Part shown: positions 24,801-33,060 of the stretch, piece after piece
Layout of the letters: every line of letters starts with the position of its first letter
How positions within the stretch are numbered: position 1 is the first letter of the stretch
NCBI GenBank assembly: GCA_005885555.1
Contig: VAWN01000075.1
Coordinates: forward strand, 6,234 to 54,840
Length of the DNA stretch: 48,607 bases
Reading direction: 5' to 3'
Origin: Actinomycetota bacterium
GTDB lineage: Bacteria; Actinomycetota; Actinomycetes; Mycobacteriales; Micromonosporaceae
Made by a program: the position numbers and the translations under genes
Notes under the pieces: model-generated
What the model was told of the DNA's origin: nothing
Seen by the model: the letters and a program-made list of their open reading frames with translations, nothing else
The model's database searches: none

Positions 24801-26192
24801 ATCGGCCGGGTACCGCACGCGACCGACCGCGCGGTCCTCGAAGCCGCGGGGTCTTCGCGGAACGGGTGGAAGCCGGTCGGGGAGCTGCCGTTCGAGACCA
24901 ACCGGGGGTACGCGGCGGCGGTCGGCGAGGTCGACGGCACCCGGCTGCTCGCCGTCAAGGGTGCCCCCGAGGTGGTACTGCCCCGGTGCGCCGGACTGTC
25001 CGCCGCGCGGCGCAGGACGGTGGACCGGACGGTGCAGGAGCTGGCCGGCGACGGGCTGCGGGTACTGGCGGTGGCGCAGCGGGAGGACTTCGACACCGAC
25101 CTGGACGACGAGGCGATCGCCGACCTGACGCTGCTCGGGTTCGTCGGGGTGGCGGACACGCCCCGGCCGGACGCCGTCGACGCGCTGCGCCGGCTCACCG
25201 ACGACGGCATCCGGATGGTGATGGTGACCGGGGACCACCCGACCACGGCCGCGGCCGTCGCGCGGATGGTCGGGATGCCGGCGGACACGGTACTGACCGG
25301 TGCCGAGCTGGACGCGATGCCGGAGGGGGAACGGGTCCGGCGGGTCGATGAGACGTCGGTGTTCGCGCGCGTGTCGCCGGAGCAGAAGCTGCGCATCGTC
25401 GAGGCGTTGCGGTCGGCCGGGCACGTGGTCGCGATGACCGGCGACGGTACCAACGACGCGGCCGCGATCCGGCTGGCCGACGTCGGCATCGGGGTGGCCG
25501 CGTCGGAGTCCTCGGCCGCGCGTACCGCCGCCGACCTGGTCCTCGCCGACGCCGGTATCGAGCGCATCTACGACGCGCTGCTGGAGGGCCGGACGCTGTG
25601 GCGGCAGGTGCGCGACGCGGTGTCGATCCTGGTCGGCGGCAATGCCGGTGAGGTCGCGTTCATGGTCCTGGGTACCGCACTCGGCGGGCGGGCGCCGATC
25701 GGGGTACGGCAGATGCTGCTGGTCAACATGTTCACCGACATGTTCCCCGCCCTGGCGGTGGCGGTCGCGCCGAGCCGGGACGAGGAGGCGGCGACCGGCG
25801 TGCCGACCCGGTTCGATTCGACGCTCGCGCGGGCGATCGCGGTACGGGGCGGGGCGACCACGCTGGGCGCGCTGCTGGCGTGGACGATCGGGCGGTACAC
25901 CGGGCGCAGCCGGCGGGCCAGCACGATGGGGCTGGCGGCGCTGGTCGGTACCCAGCTGGCGCAGACGCTGCTGACCGGCTGGCACAGTCCGCTGGTGATC
26001 GGGACCAGCGTGGCGTCGGCCGCGGTGCTCGTCGCGGTCATCGAGACGCCCGGGGTCAGCCACTTCTTCGGCTGTACCCCGATCGGGCCGGTCGCGTGGA
26101 CCGTGGTGCTCGGCTCGGTCGCCGCCGGCACACTCGCGGCCGTCGCGGCGGGGCGCGCAGCGCGCGCCGACACCACGCCATCGCACGGATAG
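21816..26192 (+). CDS. Giant cation-transporting P-type ATPase, CtpI-like
   Basis: A 1458-residue pump resembling mycobacterial CtpI. Residues 40-110 form an HMA-like domain without the CxxC metal site. The catalytic core is at the C-terminal half: actuator TGES at 782, PEGLP in the M4 helix at 896, phosphorylation motif DKTGT at 939, nucleotide-site KGAPEVVL, and TGDGTNDAA at 1208, then several membrane helices. The N-terminal half carries a degenerate second phosphorylation domain: VVVDAPLLCT (Asp 348) where DKTGT would be, and SQADDRALAVADVGVAV in place of the hinge motif. ATG 21816 was chosen over GTG 21798. The ion is unknown. Confidence 0.87.
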   Translation: MLRRLIDSARQLAAAPAAAVRPAARALLDLHPERSHRRVWAAHGHAQIEVRGMNGSGPQHRRVAASVTERLRGLRGVRWAEVNAVTGQVLVAFEERRVGVGSLLETVRGVEEAQGTRDENFSWSRPVHPADPTPIAAATVELAADCLSVATALGSRLMRLPRVPRAVRAAQALLELEPPVRKQLKRRIGPIGTDVVLALTSAAVQGLAQGPTGPAVDALYRLELLAEAVSRRTVWEDREPDLCCTDWSLPDEAPERPPRPVPRPDGPIETWAKQLGPGALAAAGTVLGLTRDPGRAAEMIQVAVPKAARLGREGFATTVGRELARRGVLPLNAAAWRRLDRISAVVVDAPLLCTDRPQILTADAARGTDLATVWRHANTVLHDRTVHDLAGEGPWEAGEYTLSRPARHRREPGAVELILRRGNRVLGRVRVGHELAPLADPVLEAARSTGARVLLTRHASVADLVPRVDEVLDGALADRVQQLQRDGQAVLVVSQADDRALAVADVGVAVPGGDACICWSADVLCRPGLEDVWRILRAMAAARPVSERAVQLAKAGSALGGLLALVGDRGGGRTRALLPVHGAGAVALGVGTVSGFTAVRARLPAPVTHVPWHALEAPDVLARLDAARAAQEQPPPPEEPAARPSRGLLRSVGEELRDPLTPVLAVGAAASAIVGSGVDSVLVAAVMTGNALVSGTQRVLAERALRRLFLQQETVARRLQRSRRDGNGARTFAGLDTVPLEMVPARALNPGDIIALRAADVVPADARLLSATDLEVDESTLTGESVPAEKAVPATPGVPLAERRCMVFEGTTVLAGTAYAIVVATGGATEAGRATRAAGRARAPGGLAAQLAGVTRTALPATGIGGAAVTGLGLLRGLPLRQAVAAGVSVAVAAVPEGLPLVATVAQAAAARRLSRHGVLVRSSRTLEALGRVDVVCFDKTGTLTQGRLSVARLVAADGTRPDDGTGPDDSGTGPDGRGLLVTAARACPQVPEDEIGRVPHATDRAVLEAAGSSRNGWKPVGELPFETNRGYAAAVGEVDGTRLLAVKGAPEVVLPRCAGLSAARRRTVDRTVQELAGDGLRVLAVAQREDFDTDLDDEAIADLTLLGFVGVADTPRPDAVDALRRLTDDGIRMVMVTGDHPTTAAAVARMVGMPADTVLTGAELDAMPEGERVRRVDETSVFARVSPEQKLRIVEALRSAGHVVAMTGDGTNDAAAIRLADVGIGVAASESSAARTAADLVLADAGIERIYDALLEGRTLWRQVRDAVSILVGGNAGEVAFMVLGTALGGRAPIGVRQMLLVNMFTDMFPALAVAVAPSRDEEAATGVPTRFDSTLARAIAVRGGATTLGALLAWTIGRYTGRSRRASTMGLAALVGTQLAQTLLTGWHSPLVIGTSVASAAVLVAVIETPGVSHFFGCTPIGPVAWTVVLGSVAAGTLAAVAAGRAARADTTPSHG

Positions 26193-26200
26193 CAAAGCCG

Positions 26201-26221
26201 GACGTCTATTAAATAGACGTC
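26201..26221. promoter_or_regulatory. AT-rich 21-bp perfect palindrome
   Basis: GACGTCTATT and AATAGACGTC flank one central A: a perfect 10-bp dyad, and one of the most AT-rich spots of the window. It lies 9 bp after the P-ATPase stop and 20 bp before the next gene's likely start. A protein operator over the downstream promoter (TATTAAAT inside it could serve as -10) is the best guess; as an RNA hairpin it would be weak. A second palindrome, ACGATGCATCGT, follows at 26224-26235. Confidence 0.6.
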
Positions 26222-26241
26222 TGACGATGCATCGTGAAGCG

Positions 26242-27402
26242 ATGACCAGACGGCTCGCCGCCCTTCTCGCGGGCGGCCTCCTCTTCGTGCTCCCCCTCCC
26301 CGCCTCCGCGGCCCGCCCGGCGGCGCCGGCCGGGCCCGCAGCCCCCGCAGCCCCCGCAGCCACCTGCGTCGCCGCGCAGGTCGACCAGCGCGCCGCCGGG
26401 GTCCGGTCGACCTTCCCGGTACTGCAGCTCGCGACCGGACTCAACGAGCCCGACGATGTCCAGGTCACCGGCGACGTGATCCTGGTCGGCCAGCTCGGCA
26501 ACGGGCGGATCGCCCGGCTCGGGGTACCCACCGCGGTCGGCGGGTTCGACCTGCTGCCGGCCGTGGTACCGACCGTCGAGGGCCTGGTCCGGATCGGTAC
26601 CACGCAGTTCGCCGCCAACCAGGGCGCCGACCGGATCGTGACGGTCAACGGCGCGACCGTCACCACGTTCCTCCAGCTGCGACCGGTGTCCGGCCGGGAA
26701 GGCGTCGACGGGATCGGCGCCGTCGGCAACACCCTCGTGGTACCGGACAGCCCGCGCGGACGGGTACTTTTCGTCGGGCTGGACGGGCGCATCCAGCGGA
26801 CCGTGACCGGGTTCGCCCGGCCCACCAACGCGTGGCCGCTGCCGACCGGTGCGGTACTCGTCGCCGACGAGAACGGCGGCACGATCGTGCGGATCAACGC
26901 CAACGGCACCACCACGACGCTGCTGCGCGGGGTACGGCTGCCGGACGACGTGGTGACCGACGCCGACGGCGCGATCTTCTCCGACTCGTTGGGCAGCGAC
27001 ACCGTGTTCCGGGTCGCCGGGGGTACCGCGACGGTGCTCGCCAGCGCCTTCGGGCAGCCGCAGGGCCTCGGGCCGGACACGGCGGGCAACCTGATCGTCA
27101 CCGAGGAGGACAGAGGTCGGGTCGACGCCCTGGTCCGGTTCTTCAAGCTGCAACCGGCGGTCACCACCAACCCGGTCGTCGCCGGTACCCAGAGCGTGTG
27201 CGTCAACCTCGACCGGGCGCCCGGCTTCACCGCGGCGGTCACGATCGACGCCGGCACCGGCTACACGGTCACCGCCCAGCCGGGTACCGGTTCTTCCGGC
27301 GCCATCCATCCGACCGGCTGCACCGGTGTGTGCACCGTGCAGGTGCGGGTACACAGCGGTGCCCGGACGGACGCCGTGTGGTTGCGGGTGCGGGTGATGT
27401 AG
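26242..27402 (+). CDS. Secreted beta-propeller protein (ScyD/NHL-like)
   Basis: A 386-residue exported protein. The signal peptide MTRRLAALLAGGLLFVLPLP is followed by ASA and a Pro/Ala-rich mature start. The body repeats propeller strands of the type LNEPDDVQVTGDVILVGQ, VLVADENGGTIVRINANG and LGPDTAGNLIVTEEDRGRV, as in NHL, SMP-30 or ScyD/ScyE-type proteins. The last 70 residues are a beta domain with Cys pairs (SVCVNL; GCTGVCTVQV). No catalytic residues can be assigned. ATG 26242 has a modest GTGAAG ribosome site; ATG 26227 in frame is an alternative. The AT-rich palindrome just upstream probably regulates it. Confidence 0.75.
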   Translation: MTRRLAALLAGGLLFVLPLPASAARPAAPAGPAAPAAPAATCVAAQVDQRAAGVRSTFPVLQLATGLNEPDDVQVTGDVILVGQLGNGRIARLGVPTAVGGFDLLPAVVPTVEGLVRIGTTQFAANQGADRIVTVNGATVTTFLQLRPVSGREGVDGIGAVGNTLVVPDSPRGRVLFVGLDGRIQRTVTGFARPTNAWPLPTGAVLVADENGGTIVRINANGTTTTLLRGVRLPDDVVTDADGAIFSDSLGSDTVFRVAGGTATVLASAFGQPQGLGPDTAGNLIVTEEDRGRVDALVRFFKLQPAVTTNPVVAGTQSVCVNLDRAPGFTAAVTIDAGTGYTVTAQPGTGSSGAIHPTGCTGVCTVQVRVHSGARTDAVWLRVRVM

Positions 27403-27455
27403 CCGGCGGTGTACCGTGCGGGATCGGTCCGGGTTTATCGGTTGACTCGACGAAG

Positions 27456-28067
27456 GTGGATCGGTCCGTGGAGGACGCCGACCTCGCGGCCGCCCTCACC
27501 GCCGCCCGTGGCGGCGACGAGGCCGGCTTCGAGGCGTTGTGGGTGGCATTCCAGCCCGCGGTGCTGCGGTACCTGCGGGTCGTCGTCGGCGACGCCGCCG
27601 ATGACGTGGCCTCCGAGACGTGGCTGCAGGCTGCCCGCGACCTGGCCAGCTTCGACGGCGACCTGACCCGGTTCCGGGTCTGGCTGTTCCGCATCGCCCG
27701 GCACCGCGGCATCGACGACCGTCGCCGGATGCGGCGCCGCGCGGAGGACCCCTTCGACCCGGGGGTACCGGAGGACGGCCCGACCAGTCCGGACAGCGCG
27801 ACGGTCGCGATGGACGGGCTGGGTACCCGCTGGGCGCTGGAGATCATCCGTACGCTGCCCCGCGACCAGGCGGAGGCGGTGATGCTGCGGGTGGTGGCCG
27901 GGCTGGACGTGGCGCAGACGGCGCAGGTGCTCGGTAAGCGGGCCGGTGCGGTACGGATCGCCGCCATGCGGGGCCTGCGCCGGCTGGCCAACCATCCCGA
28001 CGTGCTGGCCCGGGCCGCCGGCTACCAGCCGGAGCGGGTCCGCCCGGCGCAGTCGGAGGGCGTGTAA
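27456..28067 (+). CDS. ECF-type RNA polymerase sigma factor
   Basis: A 203-residue sigma factor. Region 2 is seen in AVLRYLRVVVGDAADDVASE followed by TWLQAARDLASFDGDLTRFR and VWLFRIARHRGIDDRRR; region 4 in LPRDQAEAVMLRVVAGLDVAQ with the helix-turn-helix TAQVLGKRAGAVRIAAMRGL. There is no sigma region 3. The start may be GTG 27456 or GTG 27468. A membrane protein gene follows after 4 bp, the usual place for an anti-sigma factor. Nearby candidates for its regulon are the secreted carbohydrate-related genes, but its promoter sequence cannot be deduced from one locus. Confidence 0.85.
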   Translation: MDRSVEDADLAAALTAARGGDEAGFEALWVAFQPAVLRYLRVVVGDAADDVASETWLQAARDLASFDGDLTRFRVWLFRIARHRGIDDRRRMRRRAEDPFDPGVPEDGPTSPDSATVAMDGLGTRWALEIIRTLPRDQAEAVMLRVVAGLDVAQTAQVLGKRAGAVRIAAMRGLRRLANHPDVLARAAGYQPERVRPAQSEGV

Positions 28068-28071
28068 CAGA

Positions 28072-28830
28072 ATGCGTCCGTTCGCCGCTCTTACCCGCGC
28101 GATGATTGCCGCGCGAGCCCGCCGTATCGGCCGCCGGGAGGCAGAGGCGCTGCTTTCCCGTGCGTCCGGCGGGCCCGACCGTGCCCAACTGGTGCACCTG
28201 CTCGACCTCGCCGCCCGGCCGGCCCTGCGCGAAGAACTGGCCGGGCGGGAGGCCGCGGTCGCCGCGTTCGTCCGGGCCCGCAGCGAGGTCACGGCGGCAC
28301 CGCCGCGGCGGCGGATGCGCGCCTGGCTGTCCCGCGCTCTCGTGGTCAAGGCCGTGGCCGGGCTCACCGTCCTGCTGGTGGGCGGGGTCGCGGTCGCCGC
28401 CGGTACCGGTCAGCTGCCGGCCGGGGTCCAGCACGGCGCGCACGACCTGCTCAACCCCCTCGGGGTACCGGTGCCGGACGCCGACAGCAGCGCCCCGGCG
28501 CATCCGGCCTCACCGCGTCCGCGCACGACGCCCTCACCGAAGAACAGCGCTCCGGGAGCCGACCCGGCGCTACCGGCGCTGTGCCAGGTGTGGGAGGCGG
28601 GACAGAAGCACGCGCGCGGCAAGGACCTCGACCCGGCGCTGGTGGCGCGACTGGCGGCGGCTGCCGGCGGTACCGACCAGATTGCGGCCTTCTGCACCGC
28701 GGTCCTCGCGCCGCCGGCGGCCACCCCGACCCCCGAGGCGCCCGCGACTCCCGAGCCGACGGACAAACATCCGAGGCCCGACCACAGCAAGCCGCGGCCG
28801 AGCCACACTCCCCACCGTCTGACCGCTTGA
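28072..28830 (+). CDS. Single-pass membrane protein, putative anti-sigma factor
   Basis: A 252-residue protein encoded 4 bp after the ECF sigma gene. Residues 1-85 are helical, Arg/Ala-rich and cytosolic (LLSRASGGPDRAQLVHLLDL), one membrane helix follows (AVAGLTVLLVGGVAVAAGTG), then an extracellular Pro/Ser/Thr-rich part with two Cys (LPALCQVWE, IAAFCTAVL) and a His/Pro tail. I see no zinc-binding HxxxCxxC motif, so it is not a classical ZAS anti-sigma; the role is inferred from gene order and topology only. ATG 28072 is the start. Confidence 0.7.
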   Translation: MRPFAALTRAMIAARARRIGRREAEALLSRASGGPDRAQLVHLLDLAARPALREELAGREAAVAAFVRARSEVTAAPPRRRMRAWLSRALVVKAVAGLTVLLVGGVAVAAGTGQLPAGVQHGAHDLLNPLGVPVPDADSSAPAHPASPRPRTTPSPKNSAPGADPALPALCQVWEAGQKHARGKDLDPALVARLAAAAGGTDQIAAFCTAVLAPPAATPTPEAPATPEPTDKHPRPDHSKPRPSHTPHRLTA

Positions 28831-28856
28831 CATCCGAGGTATACCGACCCTAGCGT
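28827..28856 (+). promoter_or_regulatory. Promoter of the beta-helix enzyme gene
   Basis: TTGACA at 28827-28832, 18-bp spacer, TAGCGT at 28851-28856. The -35 box overlaps the stop codon of the anti-sigma-like gene, so the next gene has its own vegetative-type promoter about 42 bp upstream of its start. Confidence 0.6.
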
Positions 28857-28897
28857 CCGGCGCAATCCTATCGACGCATCCAGAAGGGCGGATACAG

Positions 28898-31330
28898 GTG
28901 TTTTCGACGCCCATAGGTCGGATCTCTCGAAAGAGCCTCGGCCTCGCCGTGGTGGCCACCGTCGGCCTCGCGATGGCGGTCGCCGGTGTCCTCGACGCGC
29001 ACGCGGCCGTCGCCGGCAACGTCTTCGTCGCCCCGACCGGCGATGACGCCAACCCCGGTACCCAGGCCGCGCCGGTGCGCTCCGTGCAGCGCGCCCAGCA
29101 ACTGGTAGACGTCACCGTGGTGCTGGAGGACGGCTTCTACCGCCTCGCGAGCCCGCTGTCGCTGTCGTCGGCGGACTCCGGTACCGGCGGGCACAACGTG
29201 GTCTGGACCGCGGACACCGGCGCCCGGCCGGTGCTGGCCGGGTCGATCCAGCTCACCGGCTGGACCCGGATGTCGGCGAGCAGCCCCATCTTCGTCGCGC
29301 AGGCACCGGCGAGCCTGCGCACCCGCCAGCTCTACGTCAACGGCACCCGGGTCGACCGCGCGCACGGTGCCCTGCCGGCGAGCCTCACCGGGCAGAACTC
29401 CACCGGGTACTCCGGCGGCGCCACCACGATGGCCGGCTGGCGCAACCCGAGCGGCGCCAAGCCGCAGCTCGAATTCGTGTACCGCGGCGGCCTCGGCGCG
29501 TGGACCGAGCCGCGCTGCCCGGTCTCCTCGATCAGCAGCGCCGGTGCGGTCACCATGGCGCAACCGTGCTGGGAGAACTCCACCAACCGCGCGTGCTGCT
29601 TCGCCGACGGCCGGGCGTACAACCTGGTCGGCCGCAAGGGCATCACCGAGCAGCCGACCCAGGTGGAGAACGCGTTCCAGTTCCTGTCCGCGAGCACGCC
29701 CGGCCAGTGGTTCCTCGACCAGGGCGACGGCAAGGTGTACTACGTGCCGCGGTCCGGCGAGAACATGGCCACCGCCGACGTCGAAGCGCCGGCACTGGAA
29801 CAGCTCGTCACCGGTACCGGTGTGAGCCACCTGGTGTTCAACGGCATCCAGTTCTCCTACGCGACCTGGCTCGGGTCCAACAGCGGCGACGGGTTCGCCG
29901 AGATCCAGGCCAACTACCAGGTGACCGGCTCGGACGGTGCCGCGTCGCAGGGCCTGTGCCACGTGCCGCCGCCGACCTACACGCTCGGCAAGTGCCCGTT
30001 CGGCGCGTGGACCCAGATCCCCGGCAACGTGTCGTTCACCAACGACACGTTCATCCAGTTCACCAACGACGCGTTCGTGCATCTGGGCGCGGCCGGGCTG
30101 GCGCTGGGCAACGGTTCCCAGCACGACCTGGTCAAGGGCGACATATTCACCGACATCTCCGGTAACGGCATCCAGATCGGCAACGTGGACATGCCGACCG
30201 CGACCGGCGCCGCGCAGACGACCAGCAACACCATCGCCGACAACCACGTGTTCAACCTGCCGGCCGAGTACCACGGCGGAATCGGGATCGACAGCGGGTA
30301 CACCGCGAGCGACTCGATCAGCCACAACCAGATCGACCACACCGCGTACACGGCGATCTCGCAGGGCTGGGGCGGCTGGCCGGACAAGGAGATGGAGGCG
30401 CCGCAGCCGAACTTCACGCACGACAACGCGATCGCCAACAACCTCATCTTCGACCACATGTCGCTGCTCAACGACGGCGGCGGCATCTACACGCAGGGCA
30501 TCACCGGTACCTCGCTGGCCAATGGCGAGAAGGTGACCGGCAACCTGATCCACGACCAGACCGGTAAGGGCCACGTCATCTACACCGACAACGGCTGCAC
30601 CTTCGAGTCGATCCTCGGCAACGGCGTGTACTCGACCGGAGCGGCCAACGCGTGGGGCAGCGTCCACCACAACTTCGCGCCGGGCGCCACGACCACCAGC
30701 GACCCGACCGACGTGGAGAACAACTTCTTCCAGAACCCGCCGAGTACCGGTTCCGGCAACGGGGTCACCGTCGCGAACAACACGACCATCACCAGCGGCA
30801 GCCAGGTACCGGCGGGCATCGTCAACAACGCCGGCCTGGAACCGGCGTTCCAGGGCCTGCTGAACTGGACCCAGGCGCCGCTGCCGCCGGTCGGCGGAGC
30901 GCACCGGGTCGTGCTGGGCAACCTCGTGGTCGGCGACAGCGCCAACGCCGCGAGCTGGTCGCTGCAGACCAACCTGCAGGTGGGCAGCGTCATCAACGGC
31001 GACCGTACCTACACCGTGGCGAGCCTGCCGGCGGCGCTGGTCGGCGCGGCGTGGGTACGCGCGGCCAACTCGTCCAAGACGTCGACGGCCAACCCGCTGG
31101 TCACCTTCACGATCAGCCAGGCCGCGACGGTCTTCGTCGGGGTGGACACCCGGTCCGGCAGGCGGCCGTGGATGGACAGCAGCTGGGTGGACACCGGTAC
31201 CGCGTTGACCACCGACGAGTCCGGTACCACCCGCACGTTCGAGGTGTTCCGCAAGGGCTTCGCCGCCGGCCAGGTGGCGCTCGGCCCGAACGCGGCCAAC
31301 ACCAACATGTACACGATCGCCGTCGTCTGA
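28898..31330 (+). CDS. Secreted right-handed beta-helix protein (pectin lyase fold)
   Basis: An 810-residue secreted protein. After a signal peptide (LGLAVVATVGLAMAVAGVL, cleaved near AHA) comes the usual entry of exported beta-helix enzymes, GNVFVAPTGDDANPGTQAAP. Residues 370-650 carry the PbH1-type coils rich in Asn (NTIADNHVFNLPAEYHGGIG, HNQIDHTAYTAIS, NDGGGIYTQG, NGVTVANNTTITSG). A C-terminal beta module of about 130 residues follows. The fold fits polysaccharide lyases and glycoside hydrolases; the conserved Asp/Asn-rich face (DGGGIYTQG) resembles large actinobacterial beta-helix glycosidases, but substrate cannot be assigned. GTG 28898 follows a GAAGGGCGG-type ribosome site. Confidence 0.82.
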   Translation: MFSTPIGRISRKSLGLAVVATVGLAMAVAGVLDAHAAVAGNVFVAPTGDDANPGTQAAPVRSVQRAQQLVDVTVVLEDGFYRLASPLSLSSADSGTGGHNVVWTADTGARPVLAGSIQLTGWTRMSASSPIFVAQAPASLRTRQLYVNGTRVDRAHGALPASLTGQNSTGYSGGATTMAGWRNPSGAKPQLEFVYRGGLGAWTEPRCPVSSISSAGAVTMAQPCWENSTNRACCFADGRAYNLVGRKGITEQPTQVENAFQFLSASTPGQWFLDQGDGKVYYVPRSGENMATADVEAPALEQLVTGTGVSHLVFNGIQFSYATWLGSNSGDGFAEIQANYQVTGSDGAASQGLCHVPPPTYTLGKCPFGAWTQIPGNVSFTNDTFIQFTNDAFVHLGAAGLALGNGSQHDLVKGDIFTDISGNGIQIGNVDMPTATGAAQTTSNTIADNHVFNLPAEYHGGIGIDSGYTASDSISHNQIDHTAYTAISQGWGGWPDKEMEAPQPNFTHDNAIANNLIFDHMSLLNDGGGIYTQGITGTSLANGEKVTGNLIHDQTGKGHVIYTDNGCTFESILGNGVYSTGAANAWGSVHHNFAPGATTTSDPTDVENNFFQNPPSTGSGNGVTVANNTTITSGSQVPAGIVNNAGLEPAFQGLLNWTQAPLPPVGGAHRVVLGNLVVGDSANAASWSLQTNLQVGSVINGDRTYTVASLPAALVGAAWVRAANSSKTSTANPLVTFTISQAATVFVGVDTRSGRRPWMDSSWVDTGTALTTDESGTTRTFEVFRKGFAAGQVALGPNAANTNMYTIAVV

Positions 31331-31361
31331 GCGGTCCGTCGCGGCCCGCCACCTTCATGAG

Positions 31362-31407
31362 ATCTTGGACGCTTGCACCCCCGGCAAGGGGTGCAAGCGT
31401 CCAAGAT
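31362..31407. terminator. Perfect 20-bp hairpin, bidirectional terminator
   Basis: Positions 31362-31381 are exactly complementary to 31388-31407 around the loop CGGCAA. It separates two convergent genes (stops at 31330 and 31416), fitting a bidirectional terminator. Its length and perfection exceed what termination needs, and a 13-base piece of its right arm (GCGTCCAAGATTC) recurs at 40864-40876, so it may be a dispersed REP-like element. Confidence 0.85.
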
Positions 31408-31415
31408 TCGAGCGC

Positions 31416-32900
31416 TCAGCCTGCCGTTACCGCGATGTTCGTCAGGCCCTTGACCGCGTTGGTCACGGTGTTGCTGCTGTACACCACGTTGGGGTTGCCG
31501 GCGCAGCTGGACTGGTCGGTCACGTTGATCGCGTAGTTGCCGACCCCGCCCAGGTCGGAGTTGTTGCTGCGCCAGACGTTGCCGCAGCCGGAGCCGCTGA
31601 CGATCTGGTGCACCTGGTACCCGTCGACCAGCGTCCCGGTACCGGCGACGAACGTACCCGTGTTGCCGGTCAGCAGGTACCCGCTGCCCTTCATGTCGAC
31701 CCACGAGTCGGCGAAGTGGTCACCGGAGATGCCCCGCCCGTCGAAGGTGTTGCCGGAGATGAGCCCGTTGACGGTGCCCTCCTTGACGTCGATGTGCTCG
31801 GCCGTCACGTTGGGCCCGAAGGTGTTGTTCAGCGCCTGGTTGCGGTCGCTGCGGTCGGGGCCGGTACCCCCGTTCTCGCCGTACTTGTCCCAGTTGCTCT
31901 GCGCGGAACCGAAGTACACGCCCTCGCCGAAGCCGGGTGCGGTCAGTCCGGTGTCGTGGATGTACGAGCGCTGGATGACGTTGTCGGAACTGGCGGCGCG
32001 GAAGTGCACGGCCTCGTCGCCGATCCCGGACACCTCGACGCCGTCGACGACGTTGTGGTTGGCCGCGTCCAGCACGATGCCCTTGGCGGAGTTGGCGACG
32101 GCGAAGCCGGCCAGCCGCCAGTAGCTGGCCTGGTTCAGGTGCACGCCGTACCCGCAGTAGCTGACCAGGCCGCCGGACGGCACATTCGGGTCGCAGGCGC
32201 CGCCGCTGTTGGACAGCACCGCGGTGCGCGGTCCGGTCAGCGTGATCGGCGCGCTGGCGGTACCGCTGACGGTCGCGTAGAACGCGCCGGTGTAGGTACC
32301 GGCGGCGAGCGCGACGGTGTCACCGGGACGCGCGCCGGTGAGCGCCGCGGACAGCTGCGCGGCGGTGCTCACGTTGATGGTGCGGCCGGCCGGCGCAGTG
32401 GGCGACGGGGACGGTGCCGGAGAGGGCGACGGCGAAGGGGACGGCGACCCCGACGGAGAACCCGACGCCGACCCGGACGGAGAACCCGACGGAGAACCCG
32501 AGCACGACGCTCCGTTGATCAGGCAGCCGCTGGGCTTGCCGAGACCGTTGGTGTTGAAGCCGAACGTCTGTGAGCCGCCGGCCGCCACGGTGGCGTTGTA
32601 GCTCAGGTTGCTGAACACGTAGTGGTTGCCGCTCTGCGTCATCGCCGCGGTCCAGAACCTGCGCACGCTGGTACCGGCCGGCAGGTCGAACTCCAGCCGC
32701 CAGCCGGTCACCGCCGTGGTGCCCGGATTGGTGATGGTGTACTGCGCCTGGTACCCGGTCCCCCACGAGTCGGTGACCTGGTACGAGGCGAGGAGCCCGG
32801 TCGCCGCCTGCGCGACCGGTACGAGCACGAGCGCGACGCCGGCGACCAGTGCGCCGGTCGTGAGTGGCAGCGCGACCCGCCACATCCGGGTAACCGCCAT
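31416..32900 (-). CDS. Secreted CBM2 plus beta-helix protein
   Basis: A 494-residue exported protein. Signal peptide to about residue 33 (ALVLVPVAQA), then a family-2 carbohydrate-binding module (33-132) with GYQAQYTITNPGTTAVTGW, binding-face Trp in DSWGTGY and FWTAAM, and the closing Cys pair (SGCLINGASC). A Ser-Gly-Pro linker of about 35 residues leads to a right-handed beta-helix domain (INVSTAAQLSAALTGARPGD, DGVEVSGIGDEAVHFRAAS, AEHIDVKEGTVNGLISGNTF). The Asp-Val-Lys-Glu segment is typical of pectate-lyase-like coils, so lyase or hydrolase activity on a cellulose-associated polymer is likely. ATG 32900 has a GGGGAGGA ribosome site. Confidence 0.85.
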   Translation of the reverse strand: MAVTRMWRVALPLTTGALVAGVALVLVPVAQAATGLLASYQVTDSWGTGYQAQYTITNPGTTAVTGWRLEFDLPAGTSVRRFWTAAMTQSGNHYVFSNLSYNATVAAGGSQTFGFNTNGLGKPSGCLINGASCSGSPSGSPSGSASGSPSGSPSPSPSPSPAPSPSPTAPAGRTINVSTAAQLSAALTGARPGDTVALAAGTYTGAFYATVSGTASAPITLTGPRTAVLSNSGGACDPNVPSGGLVSYCGYGVHLNQASYWRLAGFAVANSAKGIVLDAANHNVVDGVEVSGIGDEAVHFRAASSDNVIQRSYIHDTGLTAPGFGEGVYFGSAQSNWDKYGENGGTGPDRSDRNQALNNTFGPNVTAEHIDVKEGTVNGLISGNTFDGRGISGDHFADSWVDMKGSGYLLTGNTGTFVAGTGTLVDGYQVHQIVSGSGCGNVWRSNNSDLGGVGNYAINVTDQSSCAGNPNVVYSSNTVTNAVKGLTNIAVTAG

Positions 32901-33060
32901 CGATCCTCCCCTGAGCCACGGAGCGTGGCGTGAGCTAAATCGATGGATGACCGAACGATCAATGCGGCTCTACCATTCGGCGGAAGGGTGGTCATCTGCA
33001 CGCCTACAACCGCAGATCCGCACTTGCGGACGTGAACCGGTTTCGGCCAGTCTCACCCCC
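32901..33060. other. Divergent promoter region of two CBM2 genes
   Basis: 160 bp between the starts of the secreted CBM2/beta-helix gene (minus) and the membrane-anchored CBM2-like gene (plus). The stretch 32935-32985 is AT-richer than its surroundings (CTAAATCGATGGATGACC), consistent with overlapping promoters. I cannot place a confident -35/-10 pair on either strand. Confidence 0.4.

Noticed and set aside
21759-27257. Very long open frame antisense to the P-type ATPase and propeller genes
   Set aside because: It is the low-stop shadow of two clearly coding genes in a high-G+C genome; its translation is repetitive Arg/Gly/Pro without motifs.
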